DNA of 64,000 nucleotides from Shewanella sp. CG12_big_fil_rev_8_21_14_0_65_47_15. GTDB lineage: Bacteria; Pseudomonadota; Gammaproteobacteria; Enterobacterales; Shewanellaceae. Positions 27,119-35,909 of this stretch are shown in pieces. Both the position numbers and the translations under genes were made by a program. The notes beneath the pieces are model-generated. The model was not told the DNA's origin. It saw only the letters and a program-made list of their open reading frames with translations, and did not search any database. Every line of letters starts with the position of its first letter. The stretch's first letter is position 1. The stretch covers positions 34,642 to 98,641 of the forward strand of contig NZ_PFGL01000044.1 in the NCBI RefSeq assembly GCF_002783505.1. Reading direction: 5' to 3'.

Positions 27119-29044
27119 CTAATAGCTAAAATTAAGCTCTTTGTCACTAAAGAGCGGTTGAGGCTTTTGTTTTTGGGCCTCATAGATCAAACGATAGCTC
27201 AGCACGGCTTGCACATATTCCCGGGTTTCTGTGAAGGGGATAGATTCGATAAAGCTCATGGTATCTAGCTTGCCGTTCGATTCCGCCAACCAGCGACGCA
27301 CGCGGGAAGGACCCGCATTATAGGCCGCCGTTGCGAGCACGCGGTTTTGGTTAAAGTCCTTCAGTAGCTGGGCATAGTAGGCGCTACCTAAGTTTAAATT
27401 TAACTCTGCCCCGTACAAATCCTTTGGATCTTTATATTTAGCACCGTATTTTTTGGCGGTTGCCTTAGCGGTGGCGGGCATGATCTGCATTAAGCCACGG
27501 GCGCCCACCCCCGATGTGGCATAGAGGTAAAATGCACTCTCGCGGCGGCTGATCGCGCGAATTTCATCGACATTGACCCTATGCTTTTTACTGGCGTGTT
27601 CAAAGCCAGTTTGGTGGGCCATAGGGAAGCGTAGGGGGATATCGTCCCACAGCTTACCTTGAATACTGGCTTCGACCCCAAAGTCATACCAACCCTGCTC
27701 GTGGGCATAACGGCCATAGCGGGCGCGCATTGGATTATCGCTGCGCTTGAGTAATGACACCCACTCATAGCGGGCATCGAAGTAACGATCCAATGCCATC
27801 AGTTCTTTGACTCGAACAAAACCGAGATCATCCTCTAGCTTACTGCTATTTTGATCGACCACAGGCTCAGGACTTTGGTTGAGCGATACGGGTTTATTCA
27901 ATAATTGCGACGCCGCAAAACCATAAAAATTACGCTCATTGCTGATGGAGGCTAAGGCTTTAGTGGCACTGTCGGGGGCATTTTTGGCATTGGTTCGATA
28001 TAGCCAATATTGCCAACGTTCCTTGGCGAGGGTTTCTGGCGCGAGTAAGTTCAAATAGCGGGCGATATGGGTGTGATCTTGTTCCCGTATTGCCCAACGC
28101 AGGCGGCGCTCAAACATGTCATCGCTTTTCATGTCGGGTAGTACGCTATCGACAAAGTCCTTAAAGTTGCCGTCTTGCTCAATCAGTACTCGGCGGACAA
28201 GGAATTTCTGCAATTGTTGTTCTTGGGGCGGGGTGAAGCGTTTAGCTTTTTGATACCGAGTATATAAATTGATGGCTTGGTCGAGATCCTTGCGGGCAAG
28301 GCGTTTTAGTCCAGCGGTGACGATATCGCCAACGATGGGATTTTTATCCTTAAATTTCTCGGTATGACGTAGGCTGTTGGGATCCTTAAACACGGCGACT
28401 AAGCGTTTGGCTTCGTTACTGTGGCTGGTGATCTTCTGGGATAAATAACTGAGCAAACTAGTTTCACCCTCATCGAAACTCAGTAGCATGCGGGCCCAAA
28501 TCACATCCTGTGTGCGTTTTCCTGCCTTGGTCCAAGTGTTAAATAGGGGATCGCATTCCTTTGGACGAGAGCCTCCATAGACCCACAACGATTGCGCTGC
28601 ATTGTAGGCTAACTGTGTTTCCCCCTTGGCGAGCTTGGCTTCATAAAAGTAACATTGCAGGCGCACATCCGTTGGGGCGTCCTTGGCGAGGGCAAGAAAG
28701 TCATTCCAGCGTTTTTTACTACCGGCATTGACTAAATACTTAGCACGCAGGCGTTGGTACATAGGCGTGGTTTGATATTTATCGATAAGCGCTTTAGCCG
28801 CCTCGCCCCGGAGATCGTTGAGTCTGCCTATATCAATATCATGATCTAAGTAGATCGCCAGTGGATAATCACCCAGTTTGGCACGTAGGGGTTTATAGAC
28901 TTCATAATCTTGTTTCTTCAAGGCTTTTTCAGCATCGAGAAAGGTTTTTTGCGTTGGGGTTAAGGCCCAAGCCGCAGGGGCATTAAATGCCCCCGCGATG
29001 AGGATTGCGCTAGATAAAACCATATGTATTAATGGTTTGCACAT
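27119..29044 (-). CDS. slt: Soluble lytic murein transglycosylase
   Basis: A periplasmic Slt70-type enzyme of about 641 aa that cleaves peptidoglycan to 1,6-anhydro products. The start at 29044 gives a compact signal peptide (cleavage after about residue 27, AAWA), with GGAGG ten bases upstream; the longer ORF adds 13 residues that would spoil it. A helical superhelix fills the N-terminal two thirds. The catalytic domain carries the glutamate in SRRESAFYLYA, the GLMQIMPATAK motif and AAYNAGPSRVRRWL. Confidence 0.92.
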   Translation of the reverse strand: MCKPLIHMVLSSAILIAGAFNAPAAWALTPTQKTFLDAEKALKKQDYEVYKPLRAKLGDYPLAIYLDHDIDIGRLNDLRGEAAKALIDKYQTTPMYQRLRAKYLVNAGSKKRWNDFLALAKDAPTDVRLQCYFYEAKLAKGETQLAYNAAQSLWVYGGSRPKECDPLFNTWTKAGKRTQDVIWARMLLSFDEGETSLLSYLSQKITSHSNEAKRLVAVFKDPNSLRHTEKFKDKNPIVGDIVTAGLKRLARKDLDQAINLYTRYQKAKRFTPPQEQQLQKFLVRRVLIEQDGNFKDFVDSVLPDMKSDDMFERRLRWAIREQDHTHIARYLNLLAPETLAKERWQYWLYRTNAKNAPDSATKALASISNERNFYGFAASQLLNKPVSLNQSPEPVVDQNSSKLEDDLGFVRVKELMALDRYFDARYEWVSLLKRSDNPMRARYGRYAHEQGWYDFGVEASIQGKLWDDIPLRFPMAHQTGFEHASKKHRVNVDEIRAISRRESAFYLYATSGVGARGLMQIMPATAKATAKKYGAKYKDPKDLYGAELNLNLGSAYYAQLLKDFNQNRVLATAAYNAGPSRVRRWLAESNGKLDTMSFIESIPFTETREYVQAVLSYRLIYEAQKQKPQPLFSDKELNFSY

Positions 29045-29148
29045 GCAGTTTTTGCCTCCGGGCATCAAGGTTACAATCGACATATCCTTATCGATTCAAG
29101 GTGAAAGAGATTCAGTGTTTAACGTATGTGCTTAATTCATGTATGTGC

Positions 29149-30741
29149 TTAATAGTGTTCGAGTGCAGTGGCATCCTTAGACTCAAGTGTCTGAGCTGTG
29201 TCCCGCTCTCCTTCAGTTCCTTCGACATTGTTTTCTTCGAGATCATTTTGTTCGGCATCACTGTCGTCCAATGCCTCGTTGAGGGCTTTCTCAAGCAACA
29301 TTTTATCCAATTGTTTGCTGGTATCTACCCCTAATTGTTGCATCAAGTGGGCTTGGCGGACTAAGTTGCCCTTACCTGAGGCTAACTTATTCATTGCACT
29401 ATGATAGGTTTTTTCGGCGTTATCTAGGGCCCGGCCCAGTTTTTCCATATCTTCAATATAACCACAGAGCTTATCGTAAATACGGCCCGCTTGTTTGGCT
29501 ATCGTCTGAGCGTGTTGGTTTTGGTATTCGTAGCGCCAGATATTGTTGATGGTACGCAGGGCGACCAATAGATTCGTTGGGCTCACCAGCATGATATTTT
29601 GCTCTAGGGCAAAGTTCACTAGGCTTGGATCTTGTTCTAAAGCCAATAAGAATGCGGGTTCAATCGGAATAAACATCAACACATAGTCTAGGCTTTTGAG
29701 TCCATGCAGGCGCTGATAGTCTTTCTGACTCAGCCCTTTGATATGATTACGAATAGAAAGTACATGCTCGTTGATGGCCTGTTGACGTAGCTGGGGATCT
29801 TCACTGTTAAAGTAACGCTCATAGCTTAGCAGCGACATTTTGGCATCGATCACGACATCTTTATTCTCTGGCAAATGCACTATGACATCGGGTTTAAAGC
29901 GCTTGCCATTATCATCCTTGAGATCCTGCTGGGTATGATACTCATGGCCCTCCCGTAGGCCACTTTCCTGCAGTACTCGGTCCAAAATCACTTCGCCCCA
30001 GTTACCTTGTTGCTTATTATCGCCTTTGAGCGCTTTGGTTAAGTTGATGGCGTCTTGGCTCATCTTAAGGTTCAGATCGCGCAGGTGTTCGAGTTGGTGC
30101 TTAAGGGCGCTACGTTCGGATTGTTCATGGGTGTAGGATTCTCGAATTTGCTGTCTAAATCCTTCTAATTGTTGCTTAAGTGGCCCAAGCACGCCCTCCA
30201 ATTGACTGGCATTTTGGTGCTTAAAATTCTCACTGCGCTCCTCAAATATCCGATTAGCGAGGTTTTCAAACTGGGTTTGTAAACGCACTTCGGCGGTTTC
30301 GAGTGTGACAATTTTTTCCTGTAGTGAGGTTTGCTGGGCTTCGGCTTTTGCCTGAATGGTTTGTTGCATCGCATTGGATTTTGACAGGGCTAATTGCAAT
30401 TCCAATTGGCGGCGCTGGCTGTCATTCACCTGTTGCTCTAAACTGGGCACGCGCTCGGCTAAGGCTTCGGCTTTGCCCAGTTGCTCAATTTTCTGCTCAA
30501 GTCTTTGCTGATATTGGCGCAGTTGGCTGTCCTTATCGTCGACCAATATTTGTTGCTGCGCGAGGGAAAGTTCGGCGTCTTCATTCACTTGACGCATTTC
30601 CTGTTCGAGTTCGTCCTTAAACTGTTGCCAGCGTTGGCGGGTTAAACGTTGATTGAGTAGGGCACCGATCAATAACCCCAAAAATGCGACGGCGAGCAGG
30701 CCGATGATGTCGGCAACGGAAAAAGATTGAGAAAATGGCAT
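29149..30741 (-). CDS. rmuC: RmuC-family protein
   Basis: A 530-aa protein with one N-terminal membrane helix (about residues 10-27), a long coiled coil (about 30-240) and the RmuC core, a PD-(D/E)XK-like nuclease fold (GNWGEVILDRVLQESGL, FKPDVIVHLPENKDVVIDAKMSL). RmuC limits DNA inversion at short inverted repeats in E. coli. The ATG at 30741 puts the membrane helix at the N-terminus; AAGGAG lies eleven bases upstream, and a GTG six bases earlier is an alternative start. The C-terminal tail is acidic and poorly conserved. Confidence 0.9.
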   Translation of the reverse strand: MPFSQSFSVADIIGLLAVAFLGLLIGALLNQRLTRQRWQQFKDELEQEMRQVNEDAELSLAQQQILVDDKDSQLRQYQQRLEQKIEQLGKAEALAERVPSLEQQVNDSQRRQLELQLALSKSNAMQQTIQAKAEAQQTSLQEKIVTLETAEVRLQTQFENLANRIFEERSENFKHQNASQLEGVLGPLKQQLEGFRQQIRESYTHEQSERSALKHQLEHLRDLNLKMSQDAINLTKALKGDNKQQGNWGEVILDRVLQESGLREGHEYHTQQDLKDDNGKRFKPDVIVHLPENKDVVIDAKMSLLSYERYFNSEDPQLRQQAINEHVLSIRNHIKGLSQKDYQRLHGLKSLDYVLMFIPIEPAFLLALEQDPSLVNFALEQNIMLVSPTNLLVALRTINNIWRYEYQNQHAQTIAKQAGRIYDKLCGYIEDMEKLGRALDNAEKTYHSAMNKLASGKGNLVRQAHLMQQLGVDTSKQLDKMLLEKALNEALDDSDAEQNDLEENNVEGTEGERDTAQTLESKDATALEHY

Positions 30742-31003
30742 GGTCACTAGCACTCCTTTAGCTTTGGCGCTTAGGGTCGCATGCCCCCTAAAAGGCTTCA
30801 AGTGCTTTAATGAACAATCTGTTTGCGCACTGGCTTGAATGAGCAAGTCTTATACATTTAATTGGGAATGAAAGATTTTCCCGTATTCCACTGTCTATAC
30901 CCATATGTGCTTTAGAACAATGCGCTACAGAATGGTACGCTTAGCCTAAAGTCACAGTGATCATGAACATAATGCAGCATTAATGTAATTGTAGAGGTGT
31001 CAA

Positions 31004-32038
31004 TTGGCTAATCATTCCCGTTTTACACAAGGCATTCTTAAAAAAGCGCAGTGGCATCTTCAGGATAACCAAGTGACGCCCGAGTCGGTATTTCGCGCGC
31101 GTAGGCAAATTGTTAAAGCCATGGGCTTAGGGGCGATTGGTGCGAGTATTCCTGGCTATGTGCAGGCGGGCCTATTCGACCTTTTTGGCGAGCAACCTAA
31201 GTCTTCCTTTATTACCACGCCACTGACTTTTCAACCCAATCAGCGCTATGGCACCGGTGAAGTGTTAACGCCCTTTGATAAAGTCACGACCCATAATAAT
31301 TTTTATGAGTTCGGCACGAGCAAGCAAGATCCCGCCGATAACGCCCAACACTTTAAGGTTGATCCTTGGCAATTGCGGATCGAAGGCGAAGTTGAACGGC
31401 CTATGACACTGGACTTTACTGACCTCACCAAACTGTTCCCCCTAGAGGAGCGAACCTACCGTTTGCGGTGTGTCGAGGCCTGGTCCATGGTGATCCCTTG
31501 GGTTGGATTCCCCCTTGCGGCATTGCTGAAAAAAGTCGGTGTGACCCACAAGGGCAAGTATGTCGCCTTTGAAACCGCCTTCGATCCCGAACAAATGCCG
31601 GGGCAAAAGAGCCGCTTAATGGGCGGTGGTATTCATTATCCCTACGTTGAGGGCTTAACCTTAGCCGAGGCGATGAACGAGCTGACTTTGCTGTCTGTGG
31701 GCTTATATGGCAAAACCTTACCCCCACAAAACGGCGCGCCGATACGCTTAGTGGTGCCATGGAAATACGGTTTTAAAAGCATTAAGTCCATAGTGCGAAT
31801 TCGGGTAATGGATAAACAGCCGCCCACCAGTTGGAATCAATTAGCCCCCCATGAATATGGTTTTTATGCCAACGTTAACCCCGCCGTCGATCATCCCCGT
31901 TGGTCCCAGGCGAGTGAACGTCGGATAGGTGAAGGGGGACTATTTTCGGCAAAGCGTATCGATACCCAACCCTTTAATGGTTATGGTGAGTTTGTCGCAT
32001 CGCTCTATGGGGATATGGATTTACGTAAATTTTATTGA
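31004..32038 (+). CDS. msrP: Periplasmic methionine sulfoxide reductase, molybdenum subunit
   Basis: MsrP (YedY), 344 aa, repairs oxidised methionine in periplasmic proteins. The start is TTG with GAGGT five bases upstream. A twin-arginine signal ([18 protein letters not shown] at 33-34) directs folded export. The molybdenum-ligand cysteine is C156 in LRCVEAWSM, and the [13 protein letters not shown] and [12 protein letters not shown] blocks are family hallmarks. It is followed after 28 bases by msrQ, its membrane partner. Confidence 0.94.
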   Translation: MANHSRFTQGILKKAQWHLQDNQVTPESVFRARRQIVKAMGLGAIGASIPGYVQAGLFDLFGEQPKSSFITTPLTFQPNQRYGTGEVLTPFDKVTTHNNFYEFGTSKQDPADNAQHFKVDPWQLRIEGEVERPMTLDFTDLTKLFPLEERTYRLRCVEAWSMVIPWVGFPLAALLKKVGVTHKGKYVAFETAFDPEQMPGQKSRLMGGGIHYPYVEGLTLAEAMNELTLLSVGLYGKTLPPQNGAPIRLVVPWKYGFKSIKSIVRIRVMDKQPPTSWNQLAPHEYGFYANVNPAVDHPRWSQASERRIGEGGLFSAKRIDTQPFNGYGEFVASLYGDMDLRKFY

Positions 32039-32066
32039 CCCAGTGTTGAGTTGGCGGGGATAACCT

Positions 32067-32705
32067 ATGCTCAGATTGACAGCTAAGCAGCTGATTTTGC
32101 TTAAAACAGTTTTTCATCTCGTGGGATTGTTGCCCCTCGTCTTGCTCGTCTTCAGTGTCATGGCGGGGCGTGCCGGTGGCGATCCCGTGCAGTACATTAT
32201 TCACTTTACGGGGATAGGCGCCCTCAATGCCTTAGTGGCAACCCTACTGATTTCGCCCGTAGCGAAGGCGTTTAAGCTGGGGTTTTTAATGCAGACTCGC
32301 CGCCTCGTCGGTTTATATGTGTTTGCCTACGCCAGTTTGCATATAGCGGCTTTTTTCAGTTTAGATTTGCTGTTTGCATGGGAATTGCTGCTGAGTGAAG
32401 TCGTGAAACGCCCCTACATCTTAGTGGGAGCCGTGGCTTATCTGATAGTCACAGCCTTAGCGGTCACGTCTTTTAAGGCGTTGATGCGTAAGATGGGGCG
32501 CCGTTGGCAAACACTGCACAATAGTGTTTACCTTGTAGCACTACTGGCGCCTATCCATTTTTATTGGTCGGTTAAATCAGAGATTATTGAGCCGAGCCTG
32601 TATCTTTTGGGCCTGAGCCTGTTGCTGTTGTGGCGTTTACCAACTTGGCATAAGAAGCGTCAGGCTCATCCGGTAGATATGATAGCTAAAGAACCTAGAA
32701 CCTAA
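32067..32705 (+). CDS. msrQ: Heme-binding membrane subunit of the MsrPQ system
   Basis: MsrQ (YedZ), 212 aa, a ferric-reductase-like integral membrane protein that passes electrons from the quinone pool to MsrP. About six hydrophobic segments are visible, with candidate heme-ligand histidines in VFHLVGLLP, YASLHIAAF, QTLHNSVY and PIHFYW. It is 28 bases downstream of msrP, the usual operon order. Confidence 0.93.
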   Translation: MLRLTAKQLILLKTVFHLVGLLPLVLLVFSVMAGRAGGDPVQYIIHFTGIGALNALVATLLISPVAKAFKLGFLMQTRRLVGLYVFAYASLHIAAFFSLDLLFAWELLLSEVVKRPYILVGAVAYLIVTALAVTSFKALMRKMGRRWQTLHNSVYLVALLAPIHFYWSVKSEIIEPSLYLLGLSLLLLWRLPTWHKKRQAHPVDMIAKEPRT

Positions 32706-32732
32706 AATCTAGCTTCTCAAGCTAACGGTAAA

Positions 32733-33143
32733 TTATCCAAGCCCTTGGGTGGCCGATTTCATCTGAATAAATTCAATCTTGTAACCATCGGGATCCTCAA
32801 CGAAGGCGATCTCCGTGGTACCACCCGCAACTGGGCCTGGGGCGCGGGTGACTTTTCCGCCAGCCGCCGCTATGGCTGCACAACGGGCATAAATATCTTC
32901 ATCACCAATGGCGAGATGGCCAAAACCTGTGCCTAAATCATATTTTTCTGTCCCCCAGTTATAGGTCAGCTCAACGACGGCTTGGCCAGTTGACTCCTCA
33001 CCATAGCCAACAAAGGCTAAAGAGTATTGGTACTCTGGGTTTTCTGAGGTGCGCAGTAGTTTCATGCCTAGTACTTGGGTGTAAAAAGCGATACTGCGCT
33101 CTAAGTTACCGACGCGGATCATAGTGTGTAACAGTTGCGACAT
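32733..33143 (-). CDS. gloA: Glyoxalase I (lactoylglutathione lyase)
   Basis: A 136-aa metal-dependent glyoxalase I that converts the methylglyoxal-glutathione hemithioacetal to lactoylglutathione. The four metal ligands of the bacterial enzyme are in place: H6, E58, H76 and E124. The length equals the E. coli enzyme (135). It converges with msrPQ and has no operon partner. A very strong inverted repeat lies 44 bases upstream of its start codon (see 33187-33235). Confidence 0.94.
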   Translation of the reverse strand: MSQLLHTMIRVGNLERSIAFYTQVLGMKLLRTSENPEYQYSLAFVGYGEESTGQAVVELTYNWGTEKYDLGTGFGHLAIGDEDIYARCAAIAAAGGKVTRAPGPVAGGTTEIAFVEDPDGYKIEFIQMKSATQGLG

Positions 33144-33186
33144 GGAATTATCTCGGTAAATGAATGGCGGAGCGAGTATATCAAAG

Positions 33187-33235
33187 ATGTATAGCCAAAC
33201 AACCTGAAGTATCTTCAGGTTGTTTGGCTATACAT
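33187..33235. repeat. 23-bp perfect inverted repeat upstream of gloA
   Basis: Arms 33187-33209 and 33213-33235 are exact reverse complements with a 3-base loop, and no mismatch in 23 pairs. It lies between gloA (start 33143, minus) and the YnhF-like gene (33395, plus), so it is inside the gloA promoter/leader zone. There is no T tract, so it does not look like a normal terminator. It may be an operator, a leader hairpin or a small palindromic repeat element. Confidence 0.85.
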
Positions 33236-33394
33236 TCCATTGGTGGTTGCACTAGCGATACTGGGGGCGATTTTTGAACCAATGGGTTAATAGCGAGTGA
33301 TAATTTAGCTGTTGCTCACAAAATGCGTAGACAAACATGGGCTTTTATCACTAGGTTGATAATAATGTCATCATACCCACTAGGAGAGTGAATG

Positions 33395-33478
33395 ATGAAC
33401 ACCGAACTTAAAATGGCGCTAGGTACTACACTTGTAATTGCTTTATTTTTCAGTGCGTTCTTTGTCTCTATCTTTTAA
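33395..33478 (+). CDS. ynhF: YnhF-like single-helix membrane peptide
   Basis: A 27-aa ORF (28 if the preceding ATG at 33392 is used). GGAG lies eight bases before 33395. The sequence begins MNTELKMALGTTLVIAL and ends in a hydrophobic helix, matching E. coli YnhF (MSTDLKFSLVTTIIVLG, 29 aa) in length, the T-E/D-L-K start and the TT at the helix entrance. YnhF is an inner-membrane peptide of unknown function. It is followed by a strong terminator, which supports a real short transcript. Confidence 0.72.
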   Translation: MNTELKMALGTTLVIALFFSAFFVSIF

Positions 33479-33564
33479 TCTATTGATATTGTCGCCGCTT
33501 GGACAAGTCTGAGCTAGGGCGTTGCAACGATTGTAGAGATAAGTCTTCTCAATTGTCCCCCCCC

Positions 33565-33588
33565 AAAAAGCCGCAGTAGCGGCTTTTT
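33565..33588 (+). terminator. Terminator after the YnhF-like gene
   Basis: A 10-bp perfect stem (33565-33574 with 33579-33588) with a 4-base loop, ending in a T5 run. It lies about 86 bases past the small gene's stop codon. The 236 bases from here to the dmeF start hold only the operator candidates described at 33710. Confidence 0.8.
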
Positions 33589-33709
33589 GCTTAGTTATCT
33601 TCCCCATCTGACCGCACCACAGTTCGCACTTTTAGGCTCGTTTTCCCAAAGGCGGTATTCCCGTTACCACAATGGCAGCATCCCATATAAAGGAGAGAGC
33701 GGGTGGTGA

Positions 33710-33768
33710 AAATTAGTTTGATTTTTAACTAATTTGATATTCATATATTTTGATTTTCAAACTATAAT
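33710..33768 (+). promoter_or_regulatory. Inverted repeats and -10 element upstream of dmeF-marR
   Basis: Two palindromes precede the exporter gene: a 9-bp-arm repeat (33710-33718 with 33727-33735) and TTTGATTTTCAAA at 33749-33761. In addition TAGTTTGA at 33714-33721 pairs with TCAAACTA at 33757-33764. A consensus TATAAT lies at 33763-33768. They are good candidates for the binding site of the MarR protein encoded by the second gene of this unit. Confidence 0.55.
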
Positions 33769-33824
33769 CCAATTTAGCATTTATCATTACATATCCAATT
33801 TTGTGCCGTGTAGGGAAAAATATA

Positions 33825-34940
33825 ATGGAATCAAAGCACACTAAACAAGAATCCACATATAGCTCAGGTGTTGGGCATTCGGTTGCCCAGTGGCAACATG
33901 GCCATGGTTTTTCGAACCAAAATACCGAAGGTGAAAAAAATACCCGCTATGTGCTTTATCTGACTGTGATCACTATGGTGGCCGAGATTGTCGCCGGGAC
34001 CCTTTATGGATCGATGGCACTCCTTGCCGATGGTTGGCATATGGGAACACATGCGGCCGCTTTTATGATCACACTCTTTGCTTATTCCTATGCCCGTAAA
34101 CATGCTAATGACCCTGCGTTTGCCTTTGGCACGGGCAAGGTGAGTGTGCTCGGCGGTTACACCAGTGCGATAGCCTTGGGATTGGTAGCCTTAGTGATGT
34201 TGATTGAATCGGGAATGCGATTGATTAATCCGGAGCAAATTCATTTTAACGAAGCGATTTTTGTGGCGGTCATAGGCTTAACTGTCAATGTGCTCAGTGT
34301 GTTTTTGCTCAAAGATCACCATTCACATGATCATGGGCACCATCATGGACATGACCACGACGACCACGAAGATCATGACCATAGCCATTGCGGCCAGCAA
34401 GATTCATCCCATAATGCAGAGCATGAGCATGAGCATGAGCATGAGCATGAGCATGAGCATGAGCATTCTGCCCATAGTCACGGCGGACATGATCACAACC
34501 TACGCGCCGCTTATTTCCATGTCTTAGCCGATGCCTTAACTTCTGTGCTGGCGATTGCAGCACTACTCTTTGGTAAGTATATGGGATTGACTTGGCTGGA
34601 CCCCGTTATGGGCATAGTGGGCGCCATCATTATTAGCCGTTGGTCTTGGGGACTCATTCAGCAAACGAGCCCCATTCTCTTGGACGGTGGGGTGAAAGCC
34701 TCTTTGCAACGTCAGGTGAGAGAAACCATCGAAGCCGTGCCCGATCACCAAGTGGCCGACTTGCATATTTGGCGTGTGAGTGCCGATCACCATGCTATTA
34801 TGGTGTCAATCGTGTCCCACTCACCGAAAGAAGCCAGTTATTTTAATCAGTTATTGGCTAAATTCCCTGAGTTATCCCATATCACCATTGAACTGCATAC
34901 TTGCCGCCAGCGCGAGTGTGTCATTAAGGATGACAAATGA
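33825..34940 (+). CDS. dmeF: DmeF-type cation diffusion facilitator (Co/Ni export)
   Basis: A 371-aa inner-membrane metal/proton antiporter. The block LLADGWHMGTHAAAF with metal-site Asp/His residues is diagnostic of the DmeF subgroup, and the second metal-site motif is in YFHVLADALTSVLAI. Six membrane segments flank a cytoplasmic loop (about residues 168-225) that is extremely His-rich and contains eight Glu-His dipeptides in a row. The ATG at 33825 is preceded by AGGG; the longer ORF from a TTG at 33801 adds eight unlikely residues. The N-terminus also carries HGHGFS. It overlaps the marR gene, so metal-responsive autoregulation is likely. Metal choice is inferred from the family. Confidence 0.87.
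   Translation: MESKHTKQESTYSSGVGHSVAQWQHGHGFSNQNTEGEKNTRYVLYLTVITMVAEIVAGTLYGSMALLADGWHMGTHAAAFMITLFAYSYARKHANDPAFAFGTGKVSVLGGYTSAIALGLVALVMLIESGMRLINPEQIHFNEAIFVAVIGLTVNVLSVFLLKDHHSHDHGHHHGHDHDDHEDHDHSHCGQQDSSHNAEHEHEHEHEHEHEHEHSAHSHGGHDHNLRAAYFHVLADALTSVLAIAALLFGKYMGLTWLDPVMGIVGAIIISRWSWGLIQQTSPILLDGGVKASLQRQVRETIEAVPDHQVADLHIWRVSADHHAIMVSIVSHSPKEASYFNQLLAKFPELSHITIELHTCRQRECVIKDDK
34419..34466 (+). repeat. Eight tandem GAGCAT hexamers in the dmeF histidine loop
   Basis: Eight perfect copies of GAGCAT encode eight Glu-His dipeptides. Because the unit is six bases, copy-number change would lengthen or shorten the metal-binding loop without breaking the frame. The repeat is surrounded by further CAT/CAC/GAC codons of the same loop. 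Confidence 0.95.
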
Positions 34941-35401
34941 CTGTTGAGCAATTGCATGTAAGCGATCCGCATTTAACTTTGGCTCATTCAACCGATCAGG
35001 CGCTGAATCATGTGATTATTGAGTTTTATGAAAAACTGTCCTCTTGGGAACATGCCATCGTTCGTGATAAAGGGTTCAGTTTATCCCAGGTACACACGAT
35101 AGAACTCCTCGGTGTACACGGGGCGATGCGGATGAAGGAACTGGCCGATAAAATCGGCGTGACGACAGGTACCTTGACAGTCCAAATTGATAAGATGGTC
35201 GAAGCGCAGTGGGTGGTTCGCCGCCCCCATGAAAGCGATCGGCGCTCGATATTAGTGGAGTTAACCGATAAGGGCCGAGCTTTGTTCCTCGAACATGATG
35301 CGCTGCATTTACAACTCACGACGGATTTGACCGCCAAAATGAACAGTGAAGAGCGCATAGTGTTACTCAATTTACTTTCCCGCATGAATAACGAATTTTA
35401 A
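34937..35401 (+). CDS. MarR-family transcriptional regulator
   Basis: A 154-aa winged-helix regulator (MRMKELADKIGVTTGTLTVQIDKMVEAQWVVRRPHESDRR is the recognition-helix and wing region at about residues 57-97). Its ATG overlaps the dmeF stop by four bases. Several histidines occur in the N-terminal 35 residues, where a metal could bind. I infer that it represses the dmeF-marR unit through the palindromes at 33710-33764. Confidence 0.87.
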   Translation: MTVEQLHVSDPHLTLAHSTDQALNHVIIEFYEKLSSWEHAIVRDKGFSLSQVHTIELLGVHGAMRMKELADKIGVTTGTLTVQIDKMVEAQWVVRRPHESDRRSILVELTDKGRALFLEHDALHLQLTTDLTAKMNSEERIVLLNLLSRMNNEF

Positions 35402-35423
35402 GGCGGCGTTCAAACATTCAAAC

Positions 35424-35445
35424 AGCGCCCCGTGGGCGCTTTTTT
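35424..35445 (+). terminator. Terminator after marR
   Basis: A GC-rich 6-bp stem (35424-35429 with 35435-35440) and a T6 run lie 22 bases after the marR stop. Confidence 0.75.
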
Positions 35446-35722
35446 ATGGTGCATTGTATCGAATCCTTTCATTCATTCTCGGTTAATCATCCGTCATTAC
35501 AATCACTTATCTTTTGTTACATTCTTGTTGGATTAATAGTTGAACTGTCGGCCCATTAAGGTAATGTAATGGCAGAAATTTAGCCGGGGTTAGCTTAGAA
35601 ATAAATTAATTGAATACGCACACACACACTCAGTGGCCATAGGACGGAAGATAATTATCAAGCAACGGAACTTAATCCACTGGCGTTTGCCTACTTATTA
35701 CAGCGGTTAGGATAATTTTTAC

Positions 35723-35827
35723 CTGTTAGATGCAACATGTTTACAAGTTGATGGTGCAACCGAGCAAGTCCCTATAGGTTGGGGAGCAAAAAACGGTCGA
35801 ATTTTCAGGGATTCGGCCGTTTTTTTA
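35723..35827 (+). ncRNA. Candidate small RNA upstream of eptA
   Basis: About 105 bases lie between a plausible sigma-70 promoter (-35 TTGCCT, -10 GATAAT) and a strong Rho-independent terminator, with no ORF. The terminator hairpin (35788-35801 with 35812-35825, one G-T pair) ends in T7 and is far from any upstream stop codon, so it must end some transcript. I recognise no known RNA family in it. A longer transcript starting further upstream is an alternative. Confidence 0.35.
35788..35827 (+). terminator. Strong orphan terminator upstream of eptA
   Basis: A 14-bp stem (one wobble pair) with a 10-base loop and T7 tail, 360 bases after the marR terminator and 148 bases before the eptA start codon. 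It is consistent with an unannotated short transcript ending here. Confidence 0.75.
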
Positions 35828-35909
35828 GCGGGTTGTTGGCCGATAATTATGGTCAGGATCCATTTGAGCCATAGCGAGCCGCTTGGTACTATGGCGCAAA
35901 AATAGCAGT

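Larger units (their letters stand above)
35446..35909. other. Non-coding interval between marR and eptA
   Basis: No ORF of substance on either strand. It holds a CA dinucleotide run at about 35618-35629, a promoter-like pair (TTGCCT at 35687-35692 and GATAAT at 35711-35716, 18 bases apart) and a strong terminator ending at 35827. These last two define a possible small RNA, listed separately. Confidence 0.5.

Noticed and set aside
34419..34466. CRISPR-like array
   Set aside because: The repeat is a 6-base tandem inside a coding region with no spacers. No other spaced direct repeats of 23-40 bases were seen in the window.
34288..34563. Long overlapping open frames on both strands in the His-rich loop of dmeF
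   Set aside because: They are artefacts of the GAGCAT and CAC/CAT repeats; the dmeF frame is the only one with family motifs.
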